From: SZUA-36 sp964650905 | GTDB lineage: Bacteria; Pseudomonadota; Gammaproteobacteria; Xanthomonadales; SZUA-36 | Direction of reading: 5' to 3' | DNA: 64,000 nt | Assembly: GCA_964650905.1 (NCBI GenBank) | Contig: CAZYVH010000003.1 | Coordinates: 16,074 to 80,073 of the forward strand | In this document: piece by piece, positions 26,460 to 36,473 of the stretch | How the letters are laid out: each line of letters starts with the position of its first letter | How positions within the stretch are numbered: position 1 is the first letter of the stretch | The notes under the pieces: generated by a model | Database searches by the model: none | The model's input: only the letters and a program-made list of their open reading frames with translations | What the model was told of the DNA's origin: nothing | Position numbers and translations under genes: made by a program

Positions 26460-29129
26460 TTATCCGGCCGCCAATTGCCGCAACACGTAGTTCAGGATAC
26501 CGCCGTGACGGTAGTATTCCACTTCCTTGGGTGTATCCAGGCGGACCCTGGCATTGAATTGCTTACTGGAGCCATCGGCCGCTGTCGCTGTCACTGTCAC
26601 CTGTTTGGCCGAACCGTCGCGGAAACCTTCAACTGCATAGGATTCGGTGCCGTCAAGACCAAGGCTGTCAGCGTCCTCACCGGCCATGAAGTTGAGTGGC
26701 AATACACCCATGCCCACCAGGTTGGAGCGGTGAATACGTTCAAAACTGACACAGATAACGGCTTTGACACCGAGTAATTGAGTGCCCTTGGCGGCCCAGT
26801 CACGTGACGAACCGGTGCCGTACTCCTTACCGGCCAGCACGATCAACGGGGTGTTGTCCTGCTGGTAGCGCATGGAGGCATCGAAGATAGTCAATTCTTC
26901 ATCGTCGGGCTGTAAACGGGTCCAGCCGCCTTCGGTTCCCGGTGCCAACTGGTTACGCAAACGCACGTTGGCAAACGTACCGCGCATCATGACTTCGTGG
27001 TTACCCCGTCTTGAACCATAGGAATTGAACATCTCGCGCGGGATGCCCCTGGCCCTGAGGTAATCACCTGCCGGGGAGTCCGCTGCAATGTTGCCGGCCG
27101 GTGAGATGTGGTCAGTGGTAATGGAATTACCCAACCTGGCCAGACAGCGTGCGCCGTGGAAATCCCCGCTGGCTGGCAAGGCCATCGTCATAGCGGAGAA
27201 ATAGGGCGGGTTGCGAACATAGGTGGAATCTGCCTGCCAGTCGAACATATTGCCCTCGGGCGTAGCGATCGCCTGCCAGCGCTCATCACCCGCAAAAGCA
27301 TGGCTGTATTGGGCTTTGAACATGTCTGCCGAAACACTCTCGGCGATGCACTGTTGCACCTCTTGACTGGTTGGCCAGATATCACGCAGGTAGACGGGAT
27401 TGCCCTGCTGGTCGTTACCGAGTGATTCCGTTGTAATGTCGACATTCATATTGCCGGCGAGTGCATAAGCAACCACCAACGGCGGTGAAGCGAGGTAATT
27501 CATCTTGATATCCGCGTGGATACGGCCTTCAAAATTACGGTTGCCTGAAAGCACCGAGCAGGCTACCAGGTCATTGTCCCGAACGGCCTCACCAATAGGA
27601 TCGGGCAGGGGGCCGGAATTACCGATACAGGTGGTGCAGCCATAACCGACCACGTAGAAGCCTACCGCTTCAAGGTCATCCATAAGACCGGCGGCATTCA
27701 AATAGTCGGTCACCACGCGCGAACCAGGGCCGAGTGATGTTTTGACCCAGGGCTGGGCCTTCAGACCCCTGGCGGCGGCATTCCTGGCGAGTAAGCCAGC
27801 GCCCAGCATCACTGCGGGGTTGGAGGTGTTGGTACACGAGGTGATGGCTGCAATGACAATCGCACCATCCTCGAGGTCGAATTGTTGCTTGTTATAGTTG
27901 ACTTTGGCACTACTTGCGTTATCCCGCCCTTTTATAAAGACCTGCATATCGCGCTGGTAGGCCTGACTGGCTTCGGTCAACAACACCCGGTCCTGCGGGC
28001 GTTTGGGCCCTGCCAGGCTCGGTACGACCGTGGACATATCAAGTTCCAGCGTATCGGAATAGACCGCTGCAGGTGAGTCCGCATCGTGGAACAGGCCCTG
28101 GGCGCGCGCGTAGGCTTCAACCAGTTCAACCTGGTCTTCAGGGCGCCCGGAAAGACGCAGGTAGTCCAGGCTTTCGGCATCGACCGGGAAAATTCCGCAG
28201 GTCGCACCGTATTCCGGCGCCATATTGGCAATGGTGGCCCTGTCTGCCAGCGGCAAGCTGGCTAGTCCATCGCCGAAAAATTCCACAAATTTCCCGACCA
28301 CACCCAATTCACGCAACATTTGCACGACGGTTAACACCAGGTCGGTAGCGGTCGCGCCTTCGGGTAATTTGCCGGACAGTTTAAAACCCACCACTTGCGG
28401 GATCAGCATGGTGATGGCCTGACCGAGCATGGCGGCTTCTGCCTCGATACCGCCGACACCCCAGCCCAGCACACCGATACCATTGATCATTGTGGTGTGC
28501 GAGTCCGTACCGACCACGGTATCAGGGTAGGCCATCAGTTCACCATTTTGCTCTGCACCGAACACGACCCGTGCCAGGTACTCGAGATTGACCTGGTGTA
28601 CGATACCGGTATTGGGCGGCACTACCTGGAAATTGCTGAACGCCCCCTGACCCCATTTCAGGAAGCTGTAGCGTTCGCCGTTGCGTTTGAACTCTATTTC
28701 ATTGTTGGCCTTGAGTGCATCGAGGCTGCCGTAACGGTCAACCTGAACAGAGTGGTCAATGACCATTTCAGCCGGTGACAGAGGATTGATCAATTCCGGG
28801 TCGCCACCCAGGCTTTGCATGGCGTCACGCATCGCGGCCAGGTCGACCACGGCGGGCACACCGGTGAAATCCTGCAACACAACCCTGGCAGGGGTAAACG
28901 CAATTTCCGTTTCCGGTTGAGCTTTTGCATCCCAGTTGGCCAGCGCTTCGATATCACTGCGGGTGATATCCACACCGTCTTCATGCCGCAGCAGGTTTTC
29001 CAATAAGATTTTGAGGGAATAGGGCAGGTGGGAGATATCGATCTTTTCACCAAGCGCCGGCAGACTAAAGTAGGCGTAGTTTTTGTTGTTGGCTGTAAAA
29101 GATTTCCTGACAGAAAATGAGTCTTGCAT
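26460..29129 (-). CDS. acnA: Aconitate hydratase A
   Basis: AcnA isomerises citrate to isocitrate in the TCA cycle using a [4Fe-4S] cluster. The 889-residue protein contains TDSHTTMINGIGVLGWGVGG, the cluster cysteine in TSCTNTSNP, the paired cysteines in GYGCTTCIGNSG, and the swivel-domain signatures GNSITTDHISPAGNI and GKEYGTGSSRDWAAKG. Start ATG 29129 (MQDSFSVRKSF) is chosen over the upstream ATG at 29141 because a GGAGG ribosome-binding site lies just before it. Length and domain order (1-2-3-linker-4) are normal. Confidence 0.97.
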   Translation of the reverse strand: MQDSFSVRKSFTANNKNYAYFSLPALGEKIDISHLPYSLKILLENLLRHEDGVDITRSDIEALANWDAKAQPETEIAFTPARVVLQDFTGVPAVVDLAAMRDAMQSLGGDPELINPLSPAEMVIDHSVQVDRYGSLDALKANNEIEFKRNGERYSFLKWGQGAFSNFQVVPPNTGIVHQVNLEYLARVVFGAEQNGELMAYPDTVVGTDSHTTMINGIGVLGWGVGGIEAEAAMLGQAITMLIPQVVGFKLSGKLPEGATATDLVLTVVQMLRELGVVGKFVEFFGDGLASLPLADRATIANMAPEYGATCGIFPVDAESLDYLRLSGRPEDQVELVEAYARAQGLFHDADSPAAVYSDTLELDMSTVVPSLAGPKRPQDRVLLTEASQAYQRDMQVFIKGRDNASSAKVNYNKQQFDLEDGAIVIAAITSCTNTSNPAVMLGAGLLARNAAARGLKAQPWVKTSLGPGSRVVTDYLNAAGLMDDLEAVGFYVVGYGCTTCIGNSGPLPDPIGEAVRDNDLVACSVLSGNRNFEGRIHADIKMNYLASPPLVVAYALAGNMNVDITTESLGNDQQGNPVYLRDIWPTSQEVQQCIAESVSADMFKAQYSHAFAGDERWQAIATPEGNMFDWQADSTYVRNPPYFSAMTMALPASGDFHGARCLARLGNSITTDHISPAGNIAADSPAGDYLRARGIPREMFNSYGSRRGNHEVMMRGTFANVRLRNQLAPGTEGGWTRLQPDDEELTIFDASMRYQQDNTPLIVLAGKEYGTGSSRDWAAKGTQLLGVKAVICVSFERIHRSNLVGMGVLPLNFMAGEDADSLGLDGTESYAVEGFRDGSAKQVTVTATAADGSSKQFNARVRLDTPKEVEYYRHGGILNYVLRQLAAG

Positions 29130-29250
29130 GCTGGCCTCCATTGACCTTCAACCCGGATTTTTCGGGGCGGGTATTATCTAAAATTACCGGCTAGGGGAAA
29201 ACCACCTATTATCGCTTATCCGTGACCCATTTCCCAAATAATTTCTGGAT

Positions 29251-29859
29251 TTATCCGGGCAATAGCGACTCTGCCTGTTGCAGCATTTTTCTGCGCCCGA
29301 ACATCAGGCTAAAGCGACCACCGCCCAATTGCCGCCAGAGTACCGCGGAGCGCAAACCGGCAAACAGGAGTGTGCGAATCCAGTTGACCGTGCGCGGCAC
29401 CTGCAGGTATTGCGGTCTGCCGTTGACGACGATCCGTGGTGTGATTGTGCTGATGGTTTTACAATAAAGACCCGCTATTTCCTGCGCCTGCAGATCACTT
29501 TTCTCATAGTCCTCGAGATCGCCGCCAAGTGTGGCAATGGTTTGCAGCTTTTCGCCGATCTGCGTTTGCATCAGAGTGTTCTTACGGAAGCGAACCTCCA
29601 ATTGCATGATTGACACGGCCAGACCCAGGCTGTCGATGTGGTGACGGTCGCCACCCAACACGGCAATCAGTGTTTCAATCCCCAGCCGCAAACGATTTGC
29701 ACTGCCATACACGGCCTCAACGGAATCCGCTTCGATGGCGAGCAGGCTGTCGAGACAGGCCTGCGCCCCGTAACCTGACCAGGTACCGTGGTTGGCCGCC
29801 TGTCTGACCAATTCGGTGGCCTGGAAAATACCCGCCAATGCCAGTGTTCTGTTTTTCAT
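29251..29859 (-). CDS. hflD: High-frequency lysogenization protein HflD homologue
   Basis: The 202-residue protein matches HflD/YcfC (RTLALAGIFQATELVRQAA at the N-terminus, VYGSANRLRLGIETLIAVLGG, and NGRPQYLQVPRTVNWIRTLLFAGLRSAVLW at the C-terminal end, quoted in parts). HflD is a membrane-associated protein known to bind phage lambda CII in E. coli; its housekeeping role is unclear. The gene overlaps mnmA by four bases (29856-29859), the conserved gammaproteobacterial arrangement. Confidence 0.9.
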   Translation of the reverse strand: MKNRTLALAGIFQATELVRQAANHGTWSGYGAQACLDSLLAIEADSVEAVYGSANRLRLGIETLIAVLGGDRHHIDSLGLAVSIMQLEVRFRKNTLMQTQIGEKLQTIATLGGDLEDYEKSDLQAQEIAGLYCKTISTITPRIVVNGRPQYLQVPRTVNWIRTLLFAGLRSAVLWRQLGGGRFSLMFGRRKMLQQAESLLPG

Positions 29860-30971
29860 ATGCCCGCAACCACCGGTGGTGTGTTCATGTATTGGATATT
29901 ACCGCCACCCAGACACACATCGCCAGCATACAGGACGACCGATTGACCGGGGGTCACCGCACGTTGTGGTGCTGAAAAAATGACCTGCATGTGGTCATCG
30001 CCAAGCATTTCGACCTGTACCGGTTGGTCCTGCTGGCGATAGCGCACCCTGGCGGTTAAGGGCGTGCCAGGTTCAGGTGCTTCTCCCGACACCCATGCCA
30101 GTTGATTTGCCTCAAGACGGGTGGACATCAGCCATGGGTGTTCGTGTCCCTGGGCGGCATACAGGATGTTGTTTTCCATGTCCTTGTGCAGGACATACCA
30201 GGGTGCGTCCGGATAACCTCTGACGCCGCCGATGCCGAGCCCCTGGCGTTGTCCGAGTGTGTAAAACATCAAGCCATCATGTGTACCGATAAGCTGCTCG
30301 TGGGGTGTACGGATTTCTCCCTTAACTGCGGGCAGGTAGCTGGCCAGGAATGCTTTGAAATTACGTTCACCGATAAAACAGATACCGGTACTGTCCTTTT
30401 TGTCATACACCGCAAAACCGGCTTTTTCAGCCATGCGCCTGACCGTTGGTTTTTTCAGTTCACCGACTGGAAACAGTGTTTTGGCCAATTGCTGATGACC
30501 AACCGCATAGAGAAAATAGCTTTGATCCTTGTTCGGGTCGCGACCTTTTAACAAACGGCTTTTGCCATCCTTTGCATCGCTGCGCACGTAATGCCCGGTC
30601 GCAATCAAGTCAGCACCCAAGTCCTCTGCGTGCTCCAGGAAGGTTTTGAACTTGATTTCGCGGTTGCACAAAACATCCGGGTTTGGTGTGCGCCCGGCCT
30701 GGTATTCGGCCAGAAATTCCGTAAAAACATTATCCCAGTACTCTGCGGCAAAATTGCGGGTATGCAGCCTGATACCAAGAATTTGGGCCACCGACTCGGC
30801 ATCGGCCTTGTCTTCGCTTGCGGCACATTCTCCCAGTCGGTCGTCCTCTTCCCAGTTTTTCATAAACATGGCCTCGATATCCTGGCCCTGCAGTTGCAAT
30901 AGTGAAGCCGCCACCGCTGAATCCACACCGCCGGACATGGCCACCATGATTTTGCCGTTATGTTCGCCCAT
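29856..30971 (-). CDS. mnmA: tRNA-specific 2-thiouridylase
   Basis: MnmA installs the 2-thio group at U34 of tRNA-Lys, -Glu and -Gln using ATP and sulfur relayed from IscS/TusE. The PP-loop motif SGGVDSAVAAS is at about residues 12-22, the catalytic cysteines in PDVLCNREIKF and STGICFIGER, and the C-terminal barrel after about 300. Start ATG 30971 (MGEHNGKIMVAMSGG) begins directly at the conserved domain; a longer frame to 31007 has no support. It is read divergently from clpS, with 65 bases between the starts. Confidence 0.95.
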   Translation of the reverse strand: MGEHNGKIMVAMSGGVDSAVAASLLQLQGQDIEAMFMKNWEEDDRLGECAASEDKADAESVAQILGIRLHTRNFAAEYWDNVFTEFLAEYQAGRTPNPDVLCNREIKFKTFLEHAEDLGADLIATGHYVRSDAKDGKSRLLKGRDPNKDQSYFLYAVGHQQLAKTLFPVGELKKPTVRRMAEKAGFAVYDKKDSTGICFIGERNFKAFLASYLPAVKGEIRTPHEQLIGTHDGLMFYTLGQRQGLGIGGVRGYPDAPWYVLHKDMENNILYAAQGHEHPWLMSTRLEANQLAWVSGEAPEPGTPLTARVRYRQQDQPVQVEMLGDDHMQVIFSAPQRAVTPGQSVVLYAGDVCLGGGNIQYMNTPPVVAGI

Positions 30972-31036
30972 TAAAACTGTAAATGGGGTCAAAGACGCGA
31001 AGGTCAATTGCTAAAAAGTGTTATAAAATACCTGCA

Positions 31037-31357
31037 ATGAGCAAGGAACCTGAATCACAACACAATCGCGGACTGGCCGTCGAAGAAGTCCGCCCCGAGG
31101 TCAAGCCACCACCGATGTACAAAGTGGTGTTGCTGAACGACGACTTTACACCGATGGATTTCGTGGTCGATGTTATCCAGACTTTTTTTGGTCTGGGGCA
31201 TGACCGGGCCACCCAGATCATGTTACACGTACACACAAGAGGCAAGGGCATATGCGGTATTTTCACACTCGAAATTGCTGAAACCAAGGTTGTCCAGGTC
31301 AACGAATATGCACGCCAGAATGAACATCCGCTCCAATGTGCATTGGAAAAAGCTTGA
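31037..31357 (+). CDS. clpS: ClpS, adaptor for ClpAP
   Basis: ClpS recognises N-degron substrates and delivers them to ClpAP. The 106-residue protein has the core YKVVLLNDDFTPMDFVVDVI, the ClpA-contact region MLHVHTRGKG and the closing VNEYARQNEHPLQCALE. A flexible N-terminal tail of about 25 residues precedes the core. Start ATG 31037 gives the normal length; upstream codons in the same frame extend into the divergent mnmA spacer. clpA follows 63 bases downstream. Confidence 0.95.
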   Translation: MSKEPESQHNRGLAVEEVRPEVKPPPMYKVVLLNDDFTPMDFVVDVIQTFFGLGHDRATQIMLHVHTRGKGICGIFTLEIAETKVVQVNEYARQNEHPLQCALEKA

Positions 31358-31420
31358 ACCGTGGCACTATTGTCCGGTCACATGAAATAGTGCAACCATG
31401 AGCGGACTGGAGACACCCTG

Positions 31421-33727
31421 ATGTTCAACAAGGAACTGGAAGTTACCATCAGCCAGGCTTACCAGGAAGCCCGTAGTGCGAGTCACGAATTCCTGACGGT
31501 TGAACACCTGTTGCTGGCATTGCTGGATAACAGCTCAGCGCTGTCGGTATTGAGTGCCTGTGGTGTGGATATCGCTGGTCTGGAGACGGCGCTTCGCAAC
31601 ACGCTCAAGGACACCGTACCCATTCTTGCCGAAGAGGAAGGCCGGGACACCCAACCGACCATCGGCTTTCAACGGGTATTGCAAAGGGCCTTATACCATG
31701 TCCAGTCTTCCGGCAAACAAGAGGTTGTCGGCTCAAATGTCCTGGTTGCAATTTTCAGTGAGAAAGATTCCTACGCCACCTACCTGCTAAACAAGTTCGA
31801 TGTCACACGCCTGGACGTGATTAACTATATTTCCCATGGTATTTCACCACTTGAAAAAGAACCGGATCCCGACACTGCAAACGTCGAACAGGATACCTCC
31901 GGTGAATCAGTCGACGCCCGTAAAAGTGCCTTGGACAATTTTACAGCCAACCTCAACGAGCGTGCTCGCGAAGGAAAAATTGATCCGTTAATCGGGCGCG
32001 GGAGTGAGATTGAGAGAACCATCCAGGTACTCTGTCGCCGGCGCAAAAACAATCCCTTGTTCGTTGGCGAAGCGGGCGTTGGCAAGACCGCCATGGCGGA
32101 GGGCCTGGCCCTGCGGATTACCCTCAATGAAGTACCGGAGGTGCTCGAGGATGCAATAATTTTTGCACTGGATCTGGGTGCCCTGCTGGCTGGTACCAAG
32201 TACCGCGGCGATTTTGAGAAACGTCTCAAGGCGGTATTGGCTGAATTGTACGCTACCGAGGGTGCAATACTTTTCATCGATGAAATTCATACCATCATTG
32301 GTGCCGGCGCCGCGTCCGGTGGCGTCATGGATGCGTCGAACCTGATCAAGCCGATGCTGGCTTCAGGTGAATTGCGTTGCATTGGTTCCACCACATTCCA
32401 GGAATTTCGTGGTGTATTTGAAAAAGACCGGGCCCTGGCACGGCGTTTTCAGAAGATTGACATTGTTGAACCCACTGTCCAGGAGACCATTGACATCCTG
32501 CGTGGCCTCAAAACCCGTTTCGGAGAACACCACAATGTTGAATATACCGATGAGGCGCTGAGTGCCGCCGCAGAATTGTCCAGCCGGCACATCATTGACA
32601 GGCACCTGCCGGATAAAGCCATCGATGTGATCGATGAGGCGGGAGCACGGCAGCGCATGTTACCTGAAAATGAACGCAAAAGACGACTTGACGAACATGA
32701 TATCGAGACCGTGATTGCCCACATGGCGCGGATCCCCCCGAAGCAGGTATCGCGTTCGGACAGGGATGCACTGCGTAACCTGGACCGTGATCTGAAGCTG
32801 ACCGTATTTGGACAGGATGAGGCCATTGAAGCATTGACTTCTGCGATCAAGATGGCCCGTTCAGGTCTTGGTGAGGAAGACCACCCAATCGGTTCGTTTC
32901 TGTTTGCCGGGCCGACCGGTGTCGGCAAGACCGAGGTGACCCGGCAACTTGCCATGGTCATGGGTATCGAGCTGATACGGTTTGATATGTCGGAATACAT
33001 GGAGGCGCACTCGGTTTCCCGGATGGTTGGCGCACCGCCCGGCTACGTCGGTTTTGACCAGGGTGGTTTGTTGACCGAAGCGGTCACACGCAACCCGCAT
33101 GCCGTCCTGTTGCTGGATGAAATCGAAAAGGCTCACCCGGACGTCTACAACATGCTTTTGCAGATCATGGACCATGGCACACTCACCGATACCAATGGCC
33201 GTGAGGCTGATTTTCGCAACGTTATCCTGGTCATGACCACCAATGCGGGTGCGCAGCAGAGTGCCAGACGTGTCATCGGCTTCACCGATCAGGATCACGA
33301 ACCGGATTCCACCGAGGCCATCCGCAGGACATTTACACCGGAATTTCGTAACCGGCTGGACGCGGTGATCCAGTTCAAGGCGCTGGATTTCAACATTGTA
33401 CTGCTGATCGTTGACAAATTTATCCTTGAGCTTGAAGCCCAACTGGCGTTGAAGGATGTCAGTATCGGCGTGTCCACGGCGGCGCGCGAATGGCTGGCAG
33501 AGCAGGGCTTTGACAGGCAGATGGGCGCGCGACCGATGAAGCGGGTCATTCAGGACCAGATCAAACGCCGCCTGGCAGACGACCTGTTGTTCGGCGACCT
33601 GGCGGCAGGCGGGGAAGTGGGGATTACCTTGTCGAAGAAAGACAAGAACCCATTGAAAATTCGCACCCGGCCAAAACTGGAGCCACAAAAGGCATTGCCG
33701 GCAGCAACGGAATCAGAAGACGGCTAA
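31421..33727 (+). CDS. clpA: ATP-dependent Clp protease ATP-binding subunit ClpA
   Basis: ClpA is the AAA+ unfoldase that feeds ClpP. The 768-residue protein has the Clp N-domain repeats (1-145), first AAA module with Walker A GEAGVGKTA and Walker B ILFIDEIHTI, and second AAA module with GPTGVGKTE, LLLDEIEKAH, the arginine-finger region and a D2-small domain. It lacks the long middle coiled coil of ClpB. No clpP gene is in the window. A 47-residue C-terminal part after the small domain is basic. It ends three bases before the convergent infA. Confidence 0.96.
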   Translation: MFNKELEVTISQAYQEARSASHEFLTVEHLLLALLDNSSALSVLSACGVDIAGLETALRNTLKDTVPILAEEEGRDTQPTIGFQRVLQRALYHVQSSGKQEVVGSNVLVAIFSEKDSYATYLLNKFDVTRLDVINYISHGISPLEKEPDPDTANVEQDTSGESVDARKSALDNFTANLNERAREGKIDPLIGRGSEIERTIQVLCRRRKNNPLFVGEAGVGKTAMAEGLALRITLNEVPEVLEDAIIFALDLGALLAGTKYRGDFEKRLKAVLAELYATEGAILFIDEIHTIIGAGAASGGVMDASNLIKPMLASGELRCIGSTTFQEFRGVFEKDRALARRFQKIDIVEPTVQETIDILRGLKTRFGEHHNVEYTDEALSAAAELSSRHIIDRHLPDKAIDVIDEAGARQRMLPENERKRRLDEHDIETVIAHMARIPPKQVSRSDRDALRNLDRDLKLTVFGQDEAIEALTSAIKMARSGLGEEDHPIGSFLFAGPTGVGKTEVTRQLAMVMGIELIRFDMSEYMEAHSVSRMVGAPPGYVGFDQGGLLTEAVTRNPHAVLLLDEIEKAHPDVYNMLLQIMDHGTLTDTNGREADFRNVILVMTTNAGAQQSARRVIGFTDQDHEPDSTEAIRRTFTPEFRNRLDAVIQFKALDFNIVLLIVDKFILELEAQLALKDVSIGVSTAAREWLAEQGFDRQMGARPMKRVIQDQIKRRLADDLLFGDLAAGGEVGITLSKKDKNPLKIRTRPKLEPQKALPAATESEDG

Positions 33728-33730
33728 CCG

Positions 33731-33949
33731 TCATTTCATACGGTAGGTGATACGTCCCTTGGAAAGGTCGTAGGGTGTCAGTTCGACCTTGACCATGTCA
33801 CCGGTGAGTATCCTGATATAGTGTTTACGCATCCGCCCGGAGATGTGCGCGGTCACGACATGGCCATTTTCAAGCTCAACTTTAAAAAGCGTATTCGGCA
33901 AGGTATCGAGTACCTTGCCTTCCATTTCAATTACATCTTCTTTTACCAT
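33731..33949 (-). CDS. infA: Translation initiation factor IF-1
   Basis: The 72-residue OB-fold protein binds the ribosomal A site during initiation. MVKEDVIEMEGKVLDTLPN, then VELENGHVVTAHISGRMRK and YDLSKGRITYR, are nearly invariant in the family. Start ATG 33949 yields exactly 72 residues, the standard length; the upstream in-frame ATGs at 33964 and 33988 do not fit the family. It is the usual neighbour of clpA and the tRNA genes in this lineage. Confidence 0.96.
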   Translation of the reverse strand: MVKEDVIEMEGKVLDTLPNTLFKVELENGHVVTAHISGRMRKHYIRILTGDMVKVELTPYDLSKGRITYRMK

Positions 33950-34040
33950 GATTTCCCATGCCATTATCAGGTGGCGGTATTGTGCCACTGACTGGCCGGC
34001 TTCGGTAGGGGGTAAGGTGATTTATATTGGCTTTGTATGG

Positions 34041-34068
34041 TTGACACTACTGGCCTTTTGGCTACAAT
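34041..34068 (+). promoter_or_regulatory. Sigma70 promoter for the tRNA-Gly/tRNA-Cys unit
   Basis: TTGACA at 34041-34046, a 16-base spacer and TACAAT at 34063-34068, followed by a GC-rich discriminator (ACGCCCCC) of the kind tied to stringent control of stable-RNA genes. It lies 13 bases before the mature tRNA-Gly. Confidence 0.75.
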
Positions 34069-34081
34069 ACGCCCCCTTACT

Positions 34082-34157
<76 letters not shown>

Positions 34158-34201
34158 GTTTTAAATGCCCGTCACGAGGTGTGCACGGGTACGCTTCACG
34201 G

Positions 34202-34275
34202 GGCCAGGTGGCAGAGTGGTTATGCTGCGGCCTGCAAAGCCGTCTACGCCGGTTCGATTCCGACCCTGGCCTCCA
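34202..34275 (+). tRNA. tRNA-Cys (anticodon GCA)
   Basis: A 74-base cloverleaf with acceptor GGCCAGG/CCTGGCC, discriminator U, encoded CCA, anticodon loop CTGCAAA with GCA and T-loop GGTTCGATTCC. It lies 44 bases after tRNA-Gly and is probably on the same transcript. Confidence 0.95.
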
Positions 34276-34286
34276 TTATCCTCATT

Positions 34287-34318
34287 CAAGACGTCTCAGG
34301 AAACCCCTGAAAGTCTTG
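34287..34318 (+). terminator. Hairpin after the tRNA pair
   Basis: CAAGAC...TCAGG, loop AAAC, then CCTGA...GTCTTG gives a stem with a small internal loop 11 bases after tRNA-Cys. The tail is only loosely T-rich (CTTGTTTTG further on), so termination is likely but not certain. Confidence 0.45.
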
Positions 34319-34478
34319 CTGTGCCCTTGTTTTGTTCTCCTGGAACGGCGGCGAAAACGAATTCAGGGAACTTTAGCTTACAATGTATCCAGATTTGCCG
34401 GTTTTTTAAGCCCAGGTCTTGAACCCTGCCTGTCATTTGCGTTCCAATAAATTTCGTATGAGTAGAAACACATAGAAA

Positions 34479-36464
34479 ATGCCTTTCGCTAAGCGTAAAA
34501 GAGCACCTGCCGCAGCCTTGCAAATCTGTCTGGTAATGCTGTCGGTAGTGTCAGCGGCGATCGTCGCTGGCTGTGCAGGCACCGCGCAGGGTATCGACAG
34601 TTCGGTTTATTCCCGTCTCAAAGCCGGGAAAGCGACCAGCCAGACCACGCCCGAGGCTGCCGCCCTGGTGATCATTCGCTACCCGGCCATGATCCATGAT
34701 TATGCTGAAAACCTGTATGTCAGTTCTTTTGCGATCAAGGCCATTGGCGGTGAGGTCACCACCTCGACGGCAAAATCGCAGGCCGCCAGAATTGCACAAT
34801 CGGTGGTTGAGAAGTCCAGTTATTACGCGATGTCGCTGTACCGTGAATTAAAAGCTGAGCTGCCCGAAGCTTCTGTGCTGTTATCACCGCATATCATCGC
34901 GTGGGATAAGAAACGCCAGTTGTACACACGCCCGATACTTGCAACAGAACAGGTACCCAGCGTCCTGACCATCGACTTTAACGTTTATTCCTATCCCGAC
35001 ATCAACAAGATCATGGATTCGCCACCCGTCACGTTTGGCGACCTGGTGACACCGCTCATCGTTGTGAAAGGCAACCGCTGGATACAGCCAGCCTTAAATG
35101 GCCTGTTGATAGCCAGTCCGCCGCTGGCCAGTTCTGCCTGGCGTCAGGCAACCAGGGACGGTGAACGGCATTTCAATTCACGTCTTGAGGGCAGGGGAGA
35201 CGATGAGGTTGCTTCACTGGACTTTATCGCTTTTTTGCGTGAGCGTAACAAAAACACCCTGCAGATACCCTTCAAAACGGCAATGGCGGGGAGTAGCGGT
35301 TCGTTCGCCATCGAACAATACCCCTTGGAAAAAATACAGATGGACGGTGCGGCCATTGCAGCCCTGGAAGATGATGGTTCAGTTGATCCATTCGTCAGCG
35401 GTTTTGTTAAAGGCGCGAGCAGACGTATCATCGATATGCTCAGTTCGATCGATCAAGAGCGGGCGACATTTTTTGCCCGTCAGAGGGCCCTGGGCCGTTT
35501 TGATCCCGAGCTTGCAAATGTATTTTTTGTGCAGTCCGGGGACGAGAGTGTACGGGCACGTCTGCAACTTGCCGAGGCCCTCGTGGGTGCCGAGAGGACG
35601 TTTCTTGCGGCGCAATCCGACAGTATTTACGAGGGAACCTATGCGGGCAGTTACGGTTTAAAAATGCGCAAAATTATCGCAGCGGAATACCGCATGCTTG
35701 AGCAACGCCGGCACCTGGCACGCAAACAAAATATAACCACGGCGGTCGCGGCCATCGCCCTGGCCGGTTCGGTATATGGTACTGCCGTGGCATCGACTTC
35801 GGCGGGCGCGGCGAGTGTAGCGGCGGTGTCAGGCGCAGCGCTGGGTGGTTCCGTGTGGGCCATGCACCAGTCGTTTGAGACCAGGACCGAGTCTGAAGAG
35901 GTCGGCAAGTATTTCATGGCCCGCATGGCACCCGCTTTTGACCGACAGATGTCTGTGCAGATGGAATGGCTAGAGTCAAAAGAAGTGATCACGGCAAAGG
36001 GCTTCGCCGAATTCAGAAACAAGACCCTGAGTCTGTACCAGTCACGGGTCAGGACCATGCGTATCAGTGGTAGCGAACACTGCCGCTTCAAACACCCGGG
36101 GTTAAGGCAAACAGGGCGCTGGTATGGGGTGTGTCAACACGGCCTGGCAAGTGGCCGGGGATACGGATTGATCAGGAACGGGCAGGGCGACAGCGTGGAA
36201 TACCTTGGTGAGGCCAGAAAAGGGCTGGCATCCGGTACCGGTGGTATGATCATCAGGAAAGAGGGTCAGTTGGCTGCAAACTATTATGAGGGCTCATTCA
36301 AAAATGGCAGGCTCGACGGAACGGTGCGTATCGAAAAACCCGGTTCGCAACCTCAGTTGCGGCGTTTTAAAGCGGGTGTTGATGCAGGCAGGGGTAATGC
36401 AGATCTTTTACAGAGACTGAGCTTTGTCTCAAGCCAGGCAAGTGACCGGTCACTGAAGCCGTGA
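34479..36464 (+). CDS. Large lipoprotein with MORN-like C-terminal repeats, unknown function
   Basis: I do not recognise a named family for this 661-residue protein. A basic N-terminus and hydrophobic stretch end in the lipobox IVAGC (Cys about residue 32), so it is probably lipidated. Residues about 60-400 look globular with no known motif. Residues about 420-465 form a small-residue hydrophobic region (AVAAIALAGSVYG, GAASVAAVSGAALGGS) that could insert in a membrane like a glycine zipper. After about 540 come glycine-spaced segments (GRWYGVCQHGLASGRGYG, YEGSFKNGRLDGTV) resembling MORN repeats. It precedes the kinase/VWA locus and may belong to it. A repeat element follows the stop within ten bases. 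Confidence 0.7.
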   Translation: MPFAKRKRAPAAALQICLVMLSVVSAAIVAGCAGTAQGIDSSVYSRLKAGKATSQTTPEAAALVIIRYPAMIHDYAENLYVSSFAIKAIGGEVTTSTAKSQAARIAQSVVEKSSYYAMSLYRELKAELPEASVLLSPHIIAWDKKRQLYTRPILATEQVPSVLTIDFNVYSYPDINKIMDSPPVTFGDLVTPLIVVKGNRWIQPALNGLLIASPPLASSAWRQATRDGERHFNSRLEGRGDDEVASLDFIAFLRERNKNTLQIPFKTAMAGSSGSFAIEQYPLEKIQMDGAAIAALEDDGSVDPFVSGFVKGASRRIIDMLSSIDQERATFFARQRALGRFDPELANVFFVQSGDESVRARLQLAEALVGAERTFLAAQSDSIYEGTYAGSYGLKMRKIIAAEYRMLEQRRHLARKQNITTAVAAIALAGSVYGTAVASTSAGAASVAAVSGAALGGSVWAMHQSFETRTESEEVGKYFMARMAPAFDRQMSVQMEWLESKEVITAKGFAEFRNKTLSLYQSRVRTMRISGSEHCRFKHPGLRQTGRWYGVCQHGLASGRGYGLIRNGQGDSVEYLGEARKGLASGTGGMIIRKEGQLAANYYEGSFKNGRLDGTVRIEKPGSQPQLRRFKAGVDAGRGNADLLQRLSFVSSQASDRSLKP

Positions 36465-36473
36465 TTCGTTCGC